A stretch of 64,000 nucleotides of DNA from Trametes villosa (Eukaryota > Basidiomycota > Agaricomycetes > Polyporales > Polyporaceae), in the NCBI GenBank assembly GCA_002964805.2, contig PUDQ02000101.1:16345-80344 (forward strand), read 5' to 3'. A program made the position numbers and the translations under genes. The notes beneath the pieces were generated by a model. The model ran no database searches. It was not told the origin of the DNA and was given only the letters and a program-made list of their open reading frames with translations. This document shows, piece by piece, positions 22,386 through 35,150 of the stretch (position 1 is the stretch's first letter; every line of letters begins with the position of its first letter).

Positions 22386-25300
22386 ATGCCGCTCATCCGG
22401 ATTGAGGTGAGCGACTTCAAGTCCTACCGCGGCCACCAGATCATTGGCCCTTTCCGCAACTTCACCTCTGTCATCGGCCCCAATGGCGCGGGCAAGTCCA
22501 ACCTCATGGACGCCATCTCCTTCGTCCTTGGCGTCAAGTCTGCCCAGCTCCGCTCTAGCCAGCTCAAGGATCTTGTCTACCGCGGCCGTAGACTCGCTCG
22601 TAACCCGGATGGCGAGGGCGCAGGACCGTCCCAGCCTCAGCAGGACGACGAAGAGGACGGCGAGGGTGAAGGCGAGGGCACCGCAACCAAAGCTTGGGTC
22701 CTCGCCGTGTACGAAGATGCGGACAAGAAAGAATGGCGTTTCCAGCGAACGTGAGTGTTTATTACACGTTAACGTGCCCATGTATGCGCGTCGCGTCGGT
22801 CTCCCGTTCAGTCCTGAGTGTTTGGACGCGTCTACCCCGGACTGCAATATCAGACGGGGCAGCTGTGTGCCATCGCAACGTCTCGACCGTGTCGGTGGCA
22901 GTAGAGCACTGTTGTGTTCCTGGTTAACGGAGTGTTGTGAGACTCCATTCCAATTGAGTCTTTCCTTGGTAACCACACATTCGCTTGAATGCGTGGCTAC
23001 GAGTAGCCGCAGTGACCTGCCGGGAACGACTCAATGCAGACTTCGATATTCCTGCAAAGAGGCGTGATAAGCAATGCTTCGCGAAACGGCGCGCGAGTAC
23101 TTGTTAAAATAGTGGAAGTGGAACTCAGCAAATGGAAGTGGAAGTGGGCTAGCGGAAGTGGGAGCTCGTGTCAAGGCGGGCCAATAGCAGGCCACTTCCA
23201 CTTCCACTCGCTCATCTTTCCGCGTGACTAGCGCGCGGACGCGCTCGCGTTCAATGTGACCGCGCGAGTTGCGCTCCTCTCATCACATCCGCCGCTACCT
23301 TGCTACTCGCTGCTTGAGTCTCTGCCCGAATTTCTGCCCGACCCCGCTGGCATAAACTTACAGAGGGCTTCTAAGGGTCTTCAATAGCGCCGGCGGCGGT
23401 GACCCAGAGTTAGGGATGTTACAACACCCTGGAATGGGTTGACAGGATCGCCTGCCGAGGGTAGCTAGCGGGCAAGCTTCATGCCGAGCCGCTCTCCCTG
23501 CAACAGAGTCTCCTAGGCCACACCCTCGCGCCGTCCCCAGGGTGTAGCCACATCTTCCTAGGTCTGGGTAGGATCCCCCTTGCGCACTCCCCAGGTGGAA
23601 CTAAGCCGGCGAGTGGAAGTCGGGCGAGTGGAACGCCGACTCATCGGAGCAAACTTCCACTTCCCCCATTTTGGTGGGTCCCCACGGCGCGCGACACGTT
23701 AGTCACTTGTATCCGGGGATCGACTAGAAGGTGGAAGTGGAACTCTGCTCCGACGGGTGGGAGCTCTACTTCCACTCACCATCCCATTTCCACTTTTACT
23801 CCAATGGGCGGCGCGGCCACAAAAAAACGCCAGAGCGCGGAGGACCGTGTGGGGGCGCGCGTGTGCGTGAGGACGGGTTTAATAAGTGTGGCGGAGGGCA
23901 TAGGCCCGAGCGATGCAGACGCGTGCATGACCTACGATGAGGGCGGTGCAGGCGTAGATGCGAAGATAGCGCGGACATGTGCGGTGAGGGCGCAAATGAG
24001 GGCGATGCGGACTGGGTCCGCCGTTTCATCATAAACTCCCTAAATTCGTAGGGAGGTGGCTTCCACTATGACCGCCTAGTCTCAGTGCTTTCGGGATGGG
24101 GACCCGTTCGCGATCGTGTTCATGCTCGCGTCTGTATTACCCTGCTTCACATCGGCGTGTGCGCACACTCTGCACCGTAGCTCGTGGACGCGTCCGACCT
24201 GCCCACGTCTGCGTTCTCCGCCGCGTACATCTCGCCTTCGCACGCTTATGCCATTCGCCGCAAGCACTAGCTACGCGCCGTCTTTCTCCCCGCACGCGCC
24301 TTCGCTGCACCGCGACCTCATTCGTCCCGAAGGAAAGTCAGATTGTGAGCGGAAGCAGAACTGCGACTCGCTGGGGCGCAGTTCCGGTTCCACCCGCGAG
24401 CTGTCGGCGATCCCTCAGCTCTATCAGTTACTTCTATGCGCGAGCGTTATGGTTGTTCGAAAGAGGCATCTGGACCGCTGTTAACGCGTTGGCGTTGGCG
24501 TCCTTGGACAGGCTCTCCCCACGGGCCGCAGAATTAGAGGGCGTGCATGACACCTCATGGTTTCAGCTGCATTTATATCAGCTGGATGTTGTTTCGGTTT
24601 TGGCCGACCGAGTGTGAAGACTTCATACTAACAACACTATACCCTATAGCATTTCCACAACCGGCGCATCCGAATACAAGCTGAACAACAGAGTCGTGAC
24701 CTACTCGACCTACAACGCCGCGCTCATCCAGCACAACATCCTCGTCAAGGCGAAGAACTTCCTCGTCTTCCAGGGCGACGTCGAGGCCGTCGCGTCGCAG
24801 TCCCCCAAGGAGCTCGCGCGGCTCATCGACCAGATCTCGGGGTCGCTCGAGCTCGCGCCCGACTACGAGAAGGCGCGCGAGGCGCTGGAGCGCGCGACGG
24901 AGAACGCGACGTTCAACTTCACGAAGCGGCGCGGGATCGCGGGCGAGATCAAGCAGTATAAGGAGCAGAAGGGCGAGGCGGAGCGATTCGAGGCGCTCTG
25001 CCAGGAGCGGGTGCGCCAGAGCCTTCATGTCGTCGTAGCCTGGGTGATTGCTGATAGTTGCTGTAGGACGAGCTGGTGCTCCGGCGCATTCTGTTCAAGC
25101 TGTACCATATCCAGCACTCGCTGGAGGAGCACGCGCGGGCGATCAAGGAGCAGAATCAGACGCTCGCGGGCCTCCGTGCGGAGCAGCGCAAACACGAGAA
25201 AGCTCTCGAGGACGCTCGTGCTGAGCAGGCCCGAGCGCGCTCGAACGTCATGCAGAAGGAGAAGCGAATCAAGAAGGCGGAGAAGGCCCTCGAGACTAAG

Positions 25301-28300
25301 GTGAGCCGGTGCGAGAGCACTGACGGTGAACGACGGGGACTGAGCTTTCGTGTAGCGACCGGACTTGGTGCGGATCGAGGCGCAGATCAAGCATGCCGAG
25401 CGGAAGCGGGAGAAGGCACAGCAGGAGCTGGAGAAGCTCCGGCAGACCGAGGGCGAGCAGCGGCGGAAGCTGGAGACGTTCCAAGACAACCTGCAGACGG
25501 TGCAGAGAGCGGCGAACGCTGCACAAGGTGCGTGGCCCAATACGACTCGACTTCGCAGTCTCTGACAACCCTTCAGAGGCGCAGCGGCGAGCGGCGCAGA
25601 CTAACTTATCACTAAGTGAAGAGAGCCTGGAGGAGTACCGGAGGCTGTGAGTGTGTGCGCTGCATTTAGACTGGGTTCATATTAACGCGAGCTCGACAGT
25701 AAAGCGAGCGCGAGTATCCTCGCCGTTGATGAGCGGCAGTCACTCGAGACGCTCTCGCGAGACGAGAAGACCGCGGCACGGGCGCTCGCGCAGCTGAAAG
25801 ACAAGCTCGAGCAGCTGACGCAGAAGCGCGACAAGCTCTCCGAGGACGAGCGCACGCAGGGACAGAAGAAGGCCGAGGTATGCAGTTTAATCTGCGCATG
25901 ACAGACGTATGGTCGGCTGATCGAGATACAGCTGGACGAGAAGGTGGCAGAGTTGTCGGAAGAGCTGAAGCGCGCGAAGCAGGAGCACGAGAACCAACAG
26001 TCCGAACGGACGCGCATCGAGTGAGCACCACTGCTCCGTCGCCCAGCTGCACCACTGACCATCGCACAGACAACTCGAGAAGGAGATCAACGAGAAGCTG
26101 GTCGACATCTACGAGAAGCTCACGCAGGCGGGCGTCGACCAGCAGGAGTCGCAGCGGGAGACGCGGCTGAAGGAGACGCTCGCGAACCTGCAGCGCATCT
26201 TCCCAGGCGTGCGCGGGCGCGTCGTGGACCTGTGCAAGCCGACGCAGCGCAAGTACGAGGCGGCGGTCGCGGTCGTGCTGGGGCGCAACATCGACGCGAT
26301 CGTCGTGGACGAGGAGCGCACGGCGATCGACTGCATCGAGTACATGCGCAACCAGCGCGCGGGGCAGGCGACGTTCATCCCGCTCGACACGATCCAGGCG
26401 AAGCCGGTGAACGACAAGTTCCGCGCGTTCGCGAAGGGCGCGCGCCTTGCGGTGGACGTGATACATTATGACCCCGCGGTCGAGCGTGCGATGCACCATG
26501 CGTGCGGGAATGCGCTTGTGTGCGACTCGATGGAGGTTGCGCGGTATGTATGTTATGAGAAGGGGCAGGAGGTCAAAGGTAAGGGCGTCCGCTTAGGGAG
26601 TCATGAAAGCGAGAACTCACCCGCTTGTCGTGCAGCTGTCACGCTTGAGGGGACTATCATCCACAAGAGTGGTCTCATCACTGGTGGTAAGAGCTCGTCC
26701 CAGAACGGCAAGAAGTGGGAGGAGAAGGACGTCCAAGGTGCGTATTTCGTCACGTATCTTCCTGCCCCATCTAATCATATGACTCCTAGGCCTCCAACGC
26801 GTGCGTGACAACCTTATGGCGCAGCTGCTTGAGCTGGGCAAGTCGAAGCCGCGGGGCAAGGAGAGCGAGATCCTCGTCGCCGAGATCAGCCGCCTCGAGT
26901 CGGCGTTGAATGTCGCGCGCGACGACCAGGTACGTATGCCCGCGAGCGTGCACATGCCAGAGGCTGACCCAGCCACACACACAGAAAGCGTACAAGACAC
27001 GCTTGACGGGCATCAAAGACGAGCTGAAGCACGTCGATCGTGAGATCCGGGCGCTGCAGCCGGACCTGCGCAAGGCGCAGGCAACGTACGACACCGTCAA
27101 GGGCAAGGTCGACGCGCTCGCGGCGGTCGTGAACGCGGCGGAGGACGGCGTGTTCGCGGCGTTCTGCCGCGAGATCGGCGTCGCGAACATTCGCGAGTAC
27201 GAGGAGCGCCAGCTGAAGCTCGCGCAGGCGGAGAGCGATGCGCGCTTGCAGTTCGACACGCAGATCGCGCGGCTTACGCATGCGTACGTGTTCTCCTTCT
27301 CGTTTTGGTGTTGGGGGAAGGGTGCGGTGCTGATTCTGATGGTTTGCAGCATTCAATTCGATGAGCAGCAGCTGAAGGTGACGGAGGAGCGCCTGAAGAC
27401 GTACGAGGACATCATCGGCTCCGAGGGCGAGAACCTCACCAAGTTGGAGGAGGAGAAGGAAGAGGCACAGACGGAGATCGCCGAGGCGGAGGAGGCTATC
27501 AAGACGCTGCAGGACGACCTCAAGGAGCTCGCCGAGGAGCTCGAGGAGAAGACGAAGAAGGTCGAGGAGGTAAAGAAGACGACGAACAAGGCGGGCAGGG
27601 CGCTCGACCAGGCCTTGAAGGAGGTCGCAGGCCACGTAAGTGCTTTTGGAGTGGCTGCAGGGCGGGGAGATGCTGACGACTGGCGGCGATGTAGAACGAC
27701 GAGATCGAGAAGCTGGGGCTGGAACGGTCGGCGATCTACCGCAAGTGCAGGCTGGACGAGATCAAGCTTCCGCTGCTCGCGGGTAACCTCAAGAACGTCC
27801 CCATGGAGGAGGTGAGACGGTTGTACTCGTGCAGAATTATGAACGAGTTGCTCACTACATCGACAGAACCTCCGTGACGAGGTGGCTATGGACGTAGACG
27901 AGGACGAGGAAGGCACGCAGCAGGTCAAGCGCGTGTCGGACTTTGGTATCGAGGTTGACTTCGAGAGCTTGGACGAGGATGAGCGTGAGGTGCGTCACTA
28001 GGCCGCATTGCCACAGATTCATTCATGCTTACCCGAACGTACAGGATGGCTCGGCCGACGCGCTGAAGGAGCTCGACGAAACAATCTTGAAGGTCAACGC
28101 TGAGATCGAACAAATGGCTCCAAACCTCAAGGCGATGGATAGGTCAGTTCTGATCAAGAATGCTCTCCGAGACGCGCTCTTCTAACGTCAAATGCTCTGT
28201 AGGCTCGATGACGTCGAGGCGAAGCTTGTTGAGACGGAGAAGGAAGCGGACAAGGCGCGAACCGACTCGAAGAAGGCGCGCGAGCAGTTCAACGAGATCA

Positions 28301-29010
28301 AACGGAAACGGTGCGTGGAAGTTGGACCCGCGATATATGCCTCCTGTACTGAACGAGCCGCAGCTGTGAGATGTTCAACAAGGCGTACAACCACATCTCG
28401 GAACGCATTGATCAGGTGTACAAGGACCTCACGAAGGGCAAGATGGCGCCGACGGGCGGCGTCGCATACCTGACCCTAGAAGATAGTGAGGTACGATTGT
28501 TATTGTCATCGTTCGTTGACCATGCGTTGATCGTATTCTAGGAACCGTATACTGCTGGCATTAAGTATCACGCAATGCCGCCTATGAAGCGCTTCCGCGA
28601 CATGGAGCAGCTATCGGGCGGAGAGAAGACGATCGCGGCTCTCGCTCTGCTCTTCGCTATTCACAGGTGCGTCAGAGTGACCCGCTGTCCCCATCCCGAA
28701 TACTCACGACTCGCGCAGCTACCAACCATCGCCGTTCTTCGTCCTGGACGAAGTCGACGCCGCGCTGGACAACACGAATGTTGCGAAGATTGCGAGCTAT
28801 ATCCGCTCTCACGCCTCGGGGACCTTCCAGTTCATCGTCATCAGTCTGAAGGGCTCCTTGTACGAGCGCAGCAACTCTCTGGTCGGCATCTACCGGGACC
28901 AGGACGTGAACAGCTCTCGGACGCTGACCCTCGATGTGAGTTGGCTATGTCTCATGCCTGCATTGCTATCGCTGATGGTATGGCTATAGCTCACGCAATA
29001 CGATGACTGA
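22386..29010 (+). CDS. SMC1: SMC1, cohesin ATPase subunit
   Basis: A 1,246-residue cohesin core subunit from 20 exons: 22386-22750, 24650-25010, 25067-25300, 25356-25527, 25577-25646, 25700-25877, 25932-26020, 26070-26578, 26636-26737, 26790-26929, 26985-27283, 27350-27635, 27695-27811, 27867-27989, 28045-28142, 28203-28310, 28364-28490, 28542-28666, 28719-28935 and 28990-29010. The Walker A is GPNGAGKSN (residues 33-41). Then come [17 protein letters not shown], coiled coil 1, the hinge ([29 protein letters not shown]), coiled coil 2, signature [17 protein letters not shown] and Walker [13 protein letters not shown]. The start is the first ATG, followed at once by the conserved [13 protein letters not shown]. 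It pairs with SMC3 and kleisin to hold sister chromatids. Intron 1 is 1,899 bp, far longer than all others. The exon 7 boundary could be 25926 instead. Confidence 0.97.
23109..24069. mobile_element. repeat-rich insertion in SMC1 intron 1, possible non-autonomous element
   Basis: The 961-bp segment starts ATAGTGGAAG and ends with its exact inverse CTTCCACTAT. Inside are many copies of TGGAAGTGGAA and its reverse complement (near 23111-23160, 23200-23215, 23620-23665, 23730-23800), so sub-blocks appear in both orientations. No protein motif is seen. No clear target-site duplication flanks the ends, so the exact borders are uncertain. It lies in a 1.9-kb intron while other introns here are about 50-75 bp. 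Confidence 0.5.
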
Positions 29011-29681
29011 GCAGCACACTGTGCCTCGACACACTCCGACTTTGCCTCCACACGAGTACCCTCTCTTGACATTTCTGGCCTCTGTTTTGCACTCTGCTGT
29101 GTTGTTATATTCTCGCTGTATACCGTGTACTGTACGACTGAATGATAAAAATCTTGGTACAGATAACGACTGTGGGCGGTCGTGGGCGCTATTGTATACT
29201 TCGCCGTGGCGGTGTAAACGACTCCTTCCTGTACACAACGACGAACGTCAGTGTTCGATCAACTGGAGGGACATCCTACTGATGGCACTACCATCTTTTA
29301 GACCTGTCCCTTGTTTTCTTCACTTCGACGCGTTCCCGACCTGACTGACACGGCTGAAACGCGCATGATGACGGCTCCCACAGGCAGGCGCCCGTCGCCT
29401 TGTTCCGGTCTGGGGAACACCTCCACCGGATTGGTAGCTGGAATAACGAAACTACTCTACGGGCCACAACGAGACAGCACGCGGCCGACGCGCCCAGTTG
29501 CCCATCTAACTGCTGTCAAAAGTGTGGCGACCTTATTCTCGGCGACTGGACAGCGGCTGAACCGGTCGCGATGCCCCCTCCTACATAACATGCAGGCGTA
29601 GGCGTAGGGCCACCACTAACAACTATTGCCCACCCTCACCTGTCACACCTACTATCCTCCTTGAACGCGCTTTTCAGAAAA
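29011..29681. other. intergenic region
   Basis: 3' flank of SMC1 and promoter of MLKL-like 2. No gene is supported. Confidence 0.5.
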
Positions 29682-32600
29682 ATGAGTGAGTGTTCTCCAC
29701 GACAAAAAGTCCCAATTGAAATTGCTCACCGCGGTTTGCTGCATCACCTGGACAGAACACTTAGGGAAAGGCATCGCTGTGCTCGATTTCGCGGAAACCG
29801 CAGTGGGCGGAGTGCCTATCGTTGGAGACATCGCAGGCGCTGTGCTGGGAACCCTAAAGAAGATAGCTGAGCTTGCGAAGGTGCGCTGGAAATCGTCGTC
29901 TGCTCGCACATGCACCGACCGGTCGCGTGCAGAACGTCGACGACACCGAGGAAGAATATCGGATTCTTGCAGAACGCGCCGAAACGTACACTTCGAACAT
30001 CGAGGATTCGCTGCGAGCATGCGGTGCAGCGGCGGATGGAACGTCCGAGATGAAGGCCGTGAGGACCTTCCTGCGGTGCGCACTCGGTTTTGTCCGGCGC
30101 CTCGAAGCTGGGGGGCGGTTGCTGACGGAACGTGAAGGAGATTGGAAGATATCGAGGAGTGCATGAAGCGCAATCAGAAGAAGAGTTTCGGGCGGCGCAT
30201 GCTCCAATCTGAGAAGAACAAGGCCGACGTCGCGGCGCTCACGCACCAGCTAGAAGACGCGGTACATTCCTTCCAGGTCAGCCTTGCCGTCCTATCTGCG
30301 CTGCATCGTAGGCATCCGAAACTGACGAGCACACCTTACACGACGGCAGACATGCTCCTTGATCGGGATGCGAAAGCAGCTGTCAGCCTTTGGGGAGCAG
30401 CTGCACAAGCATAGCGAAAGTGTTGAACAACAGTTATCCAGGATAGCGGAGCAGAGTGACAGGGTGCGTCTGCCGAGTCGCCCATGGCGTGCGATCGGGG
30501 CTAACGCTCAGCCCTACTTCGTCATGCAGTTCCGCCTAAGCCAGTTAGATGTGAAGCTTCTCGGAACTCTTGATGAAGATCCGGTAGGCGAAGGCGCGAC
30601 CGGAGAGGGGCAGGGAGGCCGAGCAGTGGTGCGGTATCGTGGGGAGCTGCGCTCGGACAAGACGCCTGTCATGGTGAAGCGCTTCGTGCAGCCAGATGGG
30701 ACGTTCCGCGACGAGATCGAGCTCATGAAGAAGCTGTGGTAGGTCGCGCAAATATCATGTCGATGTCCGTGTCGCTGCGAGCTGCGGACATCCTTGCGAC
30801 GTTGTGCTCATACCGTGCTGCACGCCGCCGGCAGGCATCCGAATATCGTCCAGTTAAGGGGCTATTCCCTTGAACCCGAAGCTACCTTTATTGCCTTTGA
30901 CATGGAGCGTGAGTACTTCACCGGGAAAGGGTCATGCAGGGGGCTCACGATCCCGTACGATACAGCCCACGTCGGATCGTTCAGCGCACTGGGCAGGACC
31001 ATACAGGGCGTGGACAAGCTGGTGTGGATCCTCAATGCGGTGAGTTATCTGTACGCACGCGCCTTGCATTCCGGCGCCAGTGCTGACCGGACGAGCGCAG
31101 ACCAAACAGATACACGTGAGCTCTCTCCCCCCTGAGCTTGAGTGAGATTGTCAGTCAGTCGTTTAACCGGTCGACATTCCCCCAGGACGCCCTTCTCCAT
31201 CTAGCGAAACAGACCCCCGGAGGACTGCAGTGGTCTAGAGACGACGAGGTGACTGGCATCTCTGACTCTGTGTTCGTGATGCTGACCTGCAGGTGCGGTA
31301 GCTGGACTCTGATCCGATCGTGGACGGGAGCCATCTGGTCGTGACGGCGGACTCGCGCGTGCTGCTGGATGTGAGCAATTGTCGGATCGACAAGCTCCCC
31401 ACCCTCGTTATCCTGTATGATTGGGTGAGCCGTCGCCGGCGCATATAGGTGGGAGAGCTTACCGGTGTACTCATGGTGCATGCTCCCAGACAATAGCGCT
31501 CGACAGCCGAGCCCAGGAGGTATTGCGAGGTGCGTCTCTCCATCGCTCACGACGAATTCCGGCGAGTGTTCAGACAACCATCTGCGTCTCCAGCTACGAA
31601 CAAGGATCCCCTCGCAAAAGTTCCCGTGCACCGCCGCCGACGCGCACTGAGCGCGTTCTGGCGGCGGATCGCGTCCTTTGCAAGCGTGCAGGAGGAGGAG
31701 ACGTTCTTCTGGGACCCGAACCGGACGAAGAGCGGGCGCGTGGTGTACCCCGGGGAGTGCTTTCTGGCCTCGAGCGGGGAGGTACTCGAGGGGATGTGCT
31801 ACGAGGACCAGGTGCAGCTGCGCACGCTCGCAGTGAACACCTCTCCTGGGGTGCTGTTCCCGGTACGAGTGCAGGAAGAGGAGGTCGCGGAACAGGCGGA
31901 GGATAGCCCAAAGAACGCGAGGGCAAATAGGCGGGCGAAGAGAGCTAGGGTGAAGCGTAAGAGGGATACGCGCAAGGCGCGACACGTCGAGGAGGTGGAC
32001 GTCACGTTCACGATCCCGCCCGAGGAGCTGGCCTTCGCGACGTCGCGGAGGCGCGCGATGAAGGAGCGGTGGCGACGGTAAGTCTCCTTTCCCTGCACCA
32101 CGGCGCGTTTGCTAACCGGACGCGAAGGTACACGGTACACGGGCTGGATTATGGGTGGCGGCTTCAGACGACCACCGAGGTGCGGGAGTGCGGGGACTGC
32201 GCGAGTTGGTTGCGAAACCAAGCTCCCGGGTTATGCGATCTCCCGTTGGACCTCGACGACCTGGCGATAGGTGAGTAGCCAGCCGAGCCGCACATCGTAT
32301 TTCCACTCACCATGGAGCATAGCAACGGCGCTACGGTTCACGACAACGACCTACCTCGTCGCCGCCTTGGACGGGAGCGGTACGCCACAGCAGAAGCCGT
32401 CTCCCGCACGAACGCTATACTTCTACGAGCGGGTGCACGAGCGTCCCAATGCGACTCTCGCCATGGACGGCCGGCTGGACTGGCCGTGGGGGTTCTGGTC
32501 GACGGACCCAGAGGACCGCTGCGACGTCTACCCCGCCGAGGACGCGCACCGGGCTGGGTGGCGGCGGCATTCGATTGCGTTCGCTGGTGCAACGGAGGAC

Positions 32601-33214
32601 GGGCTGTATCGGTGGATACAGATTGTGGACGACTGCATGATGCACATCGACGTGAGGTGAGCGCTGGAGCTGGTTTTAACAAAGAGACGGCTGCTGACAG
32701 AAGGCGGTGGGTAGGGTAGAGGTGGAGCATAGCAGGTTCACGAAGGACGAGTGTTTGGTGCTGGAGGACCTGCAGGAGGCGTCGATTGCGGAGGACAAGT
32801 GGTGGTCCAGCCCAGAAGCGATGATGGAGGTCGACTCGGACTCTGACTCTGACTCAGATTCGGAGGGAGGGGTAGAGTGGGAAGAGGAGGAGGTGATGCC
32901 GAACAAGAGGGCCCGGACGGAAAGGCGCAACGCAGCGGACGACGGAGAGCGGTACGCGTTCGACGAGAGCACGATCGCGCAAGGCCTGTACTGGTTACGG
33001 GTGAGCAAACAGCACCCGACTTTGGAGATCTGGCATCGTGGTGTGTACAAGAAGAGAGGTGCGTGCTGATATTGGGGTGCCGGCGGATAGTCGCCGTTAG
33101 CTAACGGTGTCTCTTGGACCGACAGGGGCGCATCAAGTCGGCAGGGGACGCACGCCGTGCTGGGGAGGTTGTGCTGCTATGATGGGACACAGACGCATAG
33201 TTGCAGCACATTGA
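29682..33214 (+). CDS. MLKL-like protein 2: N-terminal helical bundle, pseudokinase and long C-terminal extension
   Basis: An 841-residue model from 17 exons: 29682-29685 (tentative start exon), 29756-29880, 29933-30075, 30138-30276, 30350-30463, 30530-30738, 30835-30908, 30966-31039, 31101-31115, 31186-31248, 31302-31424, 31490-31529, 31594-32077, 32128-32270, 32323-32651, 32701-33058 and 33126-33214. Residues 1-140 form an MLKL-NTD-like helical bundle (GGVPIVGDIAGAVLGTLKK; THQLEDAVHSF). A coiled brace follows (FGEQLHKHSESVEQQL), then a kinase N-lobe: PVMVKRF keeps the beta-3 Lys, FRDEIELMKKL has a helix-C Glu, then HPNIVQLRGYS. The HRD position reads SDPIVDGSHLVV and DFG reads DVS, so catalysis is unlikely. 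The last 400 residues are an uncharacterised region (FFWDPNRTKSGRVVYPGECF, RWIQIVDDCMMHID) with a Lys/Arg patch and an Asp-Ser run. The last intron is preferred because it has a GCTAAC branch point. Without it the protein stops at 33069. Confidence 0.72.
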
Positions 33215-33748
33215 GCTTCGGAGAGCTGTAGAATGCGAAATGACGTTGCCGCATGCGCGCACGAGGCGTTAGGGGTGCTGTCAAGCGTGAGTGCACGGCT
33301 AGAGTGCGGAGGGACACGGTGCGCGATGCCTGCGCTCTCCGACTGTAAAGGCCTAGAAGACGTAACTGGACGGGCGGTGAGCATGTGCGGGCAAATGAAG
33401 GCTTGGACGAGCGCACCGCAAGTTTGCGCGATCCGGGGCTGCAGCCAATCCCCTGCGCGCGTTCACAAAAGTTCAGGAGGAGGGTCAAGGTGGGGCCGCG
33501 CGATCGTCGCGGCGGCGGGCGCGCCGAGGGGCGGCGCTCCGGGCCGGGCGCTCGCGGCCTCGAGAGGCACGACTGGCCCGATCCAGGCAGCGGCAGCGTT
33601 CAGTTCTTCCGCTCCGTCTTCCTCCTCGCGCCCTCCTCCTCCTCGCCTCCTTCGCGGCGCGCGCTCCTGTCCAGTCCGCGCGGGGCGGTATATAAGATGG
33701 TCGCCCAAAGGGGAAGCGGGGCACCAGCGCACCTATCCCATCGCAGCC
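33215..33748. other. flavohemoglobin promoter region
   Basis: No gene is seen. It is GC-rich and pyrimidine-rich near 33600-33660, ending in a TATA box. Confidence 0.5.
33689..33696 (+). promoter_or_regulatory. TATA box of the flavohemoglobin gene
   Basis: TATATAAG lies 53 bp upstream of the ATG, inside an otherwise very GC-rich stretch. A strong core promoter fits an inducible stress gene. Confidence 0.6.
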
Positions 33749-35150
33749 ATGTCGAAGATCATCGAGTCCAGCGAGAACCTCCCCCGCCCGCCGCCGCTTA
33801 CCCCGGACCAGCGCAAGCTCATCACCGCCACCGTGCCCATCCTCGCAGAGCACGGCGTGACGATCACCACCCTCTTCTACAAGCAGATGCTTGAGGCGAA
33901 CCCCGACCTACGCAACGTATTCAGCCATAGCAAGCAGCAGGTGAGCGATTCGTTAATCGCGAGCGTGAACGGACTCTCACCTTGTCTCGCAGCGCGGCCA
34001 CCAGGCGCAGGCGCTCGCGCGCGCCGTGTATGCCTATGCTGCGAACATCGAGGACCTAACTCCCATCCTCCCCGTCGTCGAGCGCATCGCCCACAAACAC
34101 ACCTCCGTCCACATCGTCCCCTCCCAGTACGCCATCGTCGGCAAGCATCTCCTCGAGGCCATCACCCAGGTCGTCGGCGCCGACGTCTTCAAGGGCAACC
34201 TTTACGACGCATGGGCCGCCGCCTACTGGAACCTCGCACATATCTTCATCGACCGTGAGCGTGAGCTCTACGAGGCCGCGCAGTGGGTCGGCTGGCGCGA
34301 CTTTGTCGTCGCCAAGAAGGTCCCCGAGTCCGACGAGATCACCTCGTTCTACCTGAAGCCGAAGGACGGCAAGCCCCTCGAGCCCTACCGCCCTGGCCAG
34401 TACATCTCCGTCCAAAAGTTTGTCCCTGAGCTCGGCTTCAACCAGTCAAGACAGTGAGTCCCCCGCATTCCTGGAACAGAGTCGATCACTCACATTCGAC
34501 CGGGCAGGTACTCGCTCTCGGACGCGCCCAACCCCGAGTACTTCCGCATCTCCGTCAAGCGCGAGCCCGGCATCCGCGCCGTCGCACCCTCCGGCGAGGT
34601 CGACCCTGCACTGGCTGCGCACCCGGGCTGGATCTCGAACCTGCTCCACGCGACGCTCGTCGAGGGCGACTCGATCGAGGTCGCGTTCCCGTTCGGCGAG
34701 TTCTTCCTCGACGCGTCCACCGCGCCCGTCGTGCTGCTCTCCGCGGGCGTCGGGCTGACGCCGCTCCTCGCGATGTTCAACACGCTCGTCAAGGGCGACC
34801 TCGCGCGCGAGGTGAGCTGGGTGCAGGCGGTGCGCAACGAGCGCGTGCACGCGTTCCGGGAGCACGTCCGGAAGGTGCAAGCGGCGCACCCCGACCGCGT
34901 CCGCACGCACGTCTTCTACTCCGAGCCGGGCGCGAGTGTCGTTGAGGGCCGCGACTTTGACACGCGCGGGCGGCTGGATCTGGAGAAGGTGCCGCGGGAC
35001 GTGCTCCGGCTGGAGGCGAAGGACGCGCAGTACTATGTGTGCGGGCCGGAGCCGTTCATGGCGGATATGATCACCGGGCTGAAGGCGCGGGGTGTGGATG
35101 GGAGCCGGATACATGCTGAGGTGTTCGGCTCGGGGGCGACGCCGCAGTAG
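33749..35150 (+). CDS. flavohemoglobin, nitric oxide dioxygenase
   Basis: A 431-residue protein from three exons: 33749-33940, 33993-34453 and 34508-35150. The globin domain (residues 17-155) has the B10 Tyr context TTLFYKQML and the proximal-His helix segment HKHTSVHIVPSQYAIVG. The FAD-binding domain has RPGQYISV and RQYSLSD. The NAD(P)H-binding reductase domain has LLSAGVGLTPLLAMFNTL and YYVCGPEPFM. This is the full three-module layout of fungal/bacterial Hmp-type enzymes, which convert NO and O2 to nitrate using NAD(P)H. No mitochondrial targeting peptide is obvious, so it is probably cytosolic. The start is the only ATG before the globin fold, shortly after a TATA box. Confidence 0.96.

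Noticed and set aside
23800..24035. Small ORFs inside the SMC1 intron as transposase remnants
   Set aside because: No DDE, RT or helicase motif in any frame; too short and composition-driven.
26886..27635. 249-codon minus ORF with leucine-rich pattern
   Set aside because: Antisense of the SMC1 coiled coil; heptad-like leucines on the opposite strand are a common artefact.
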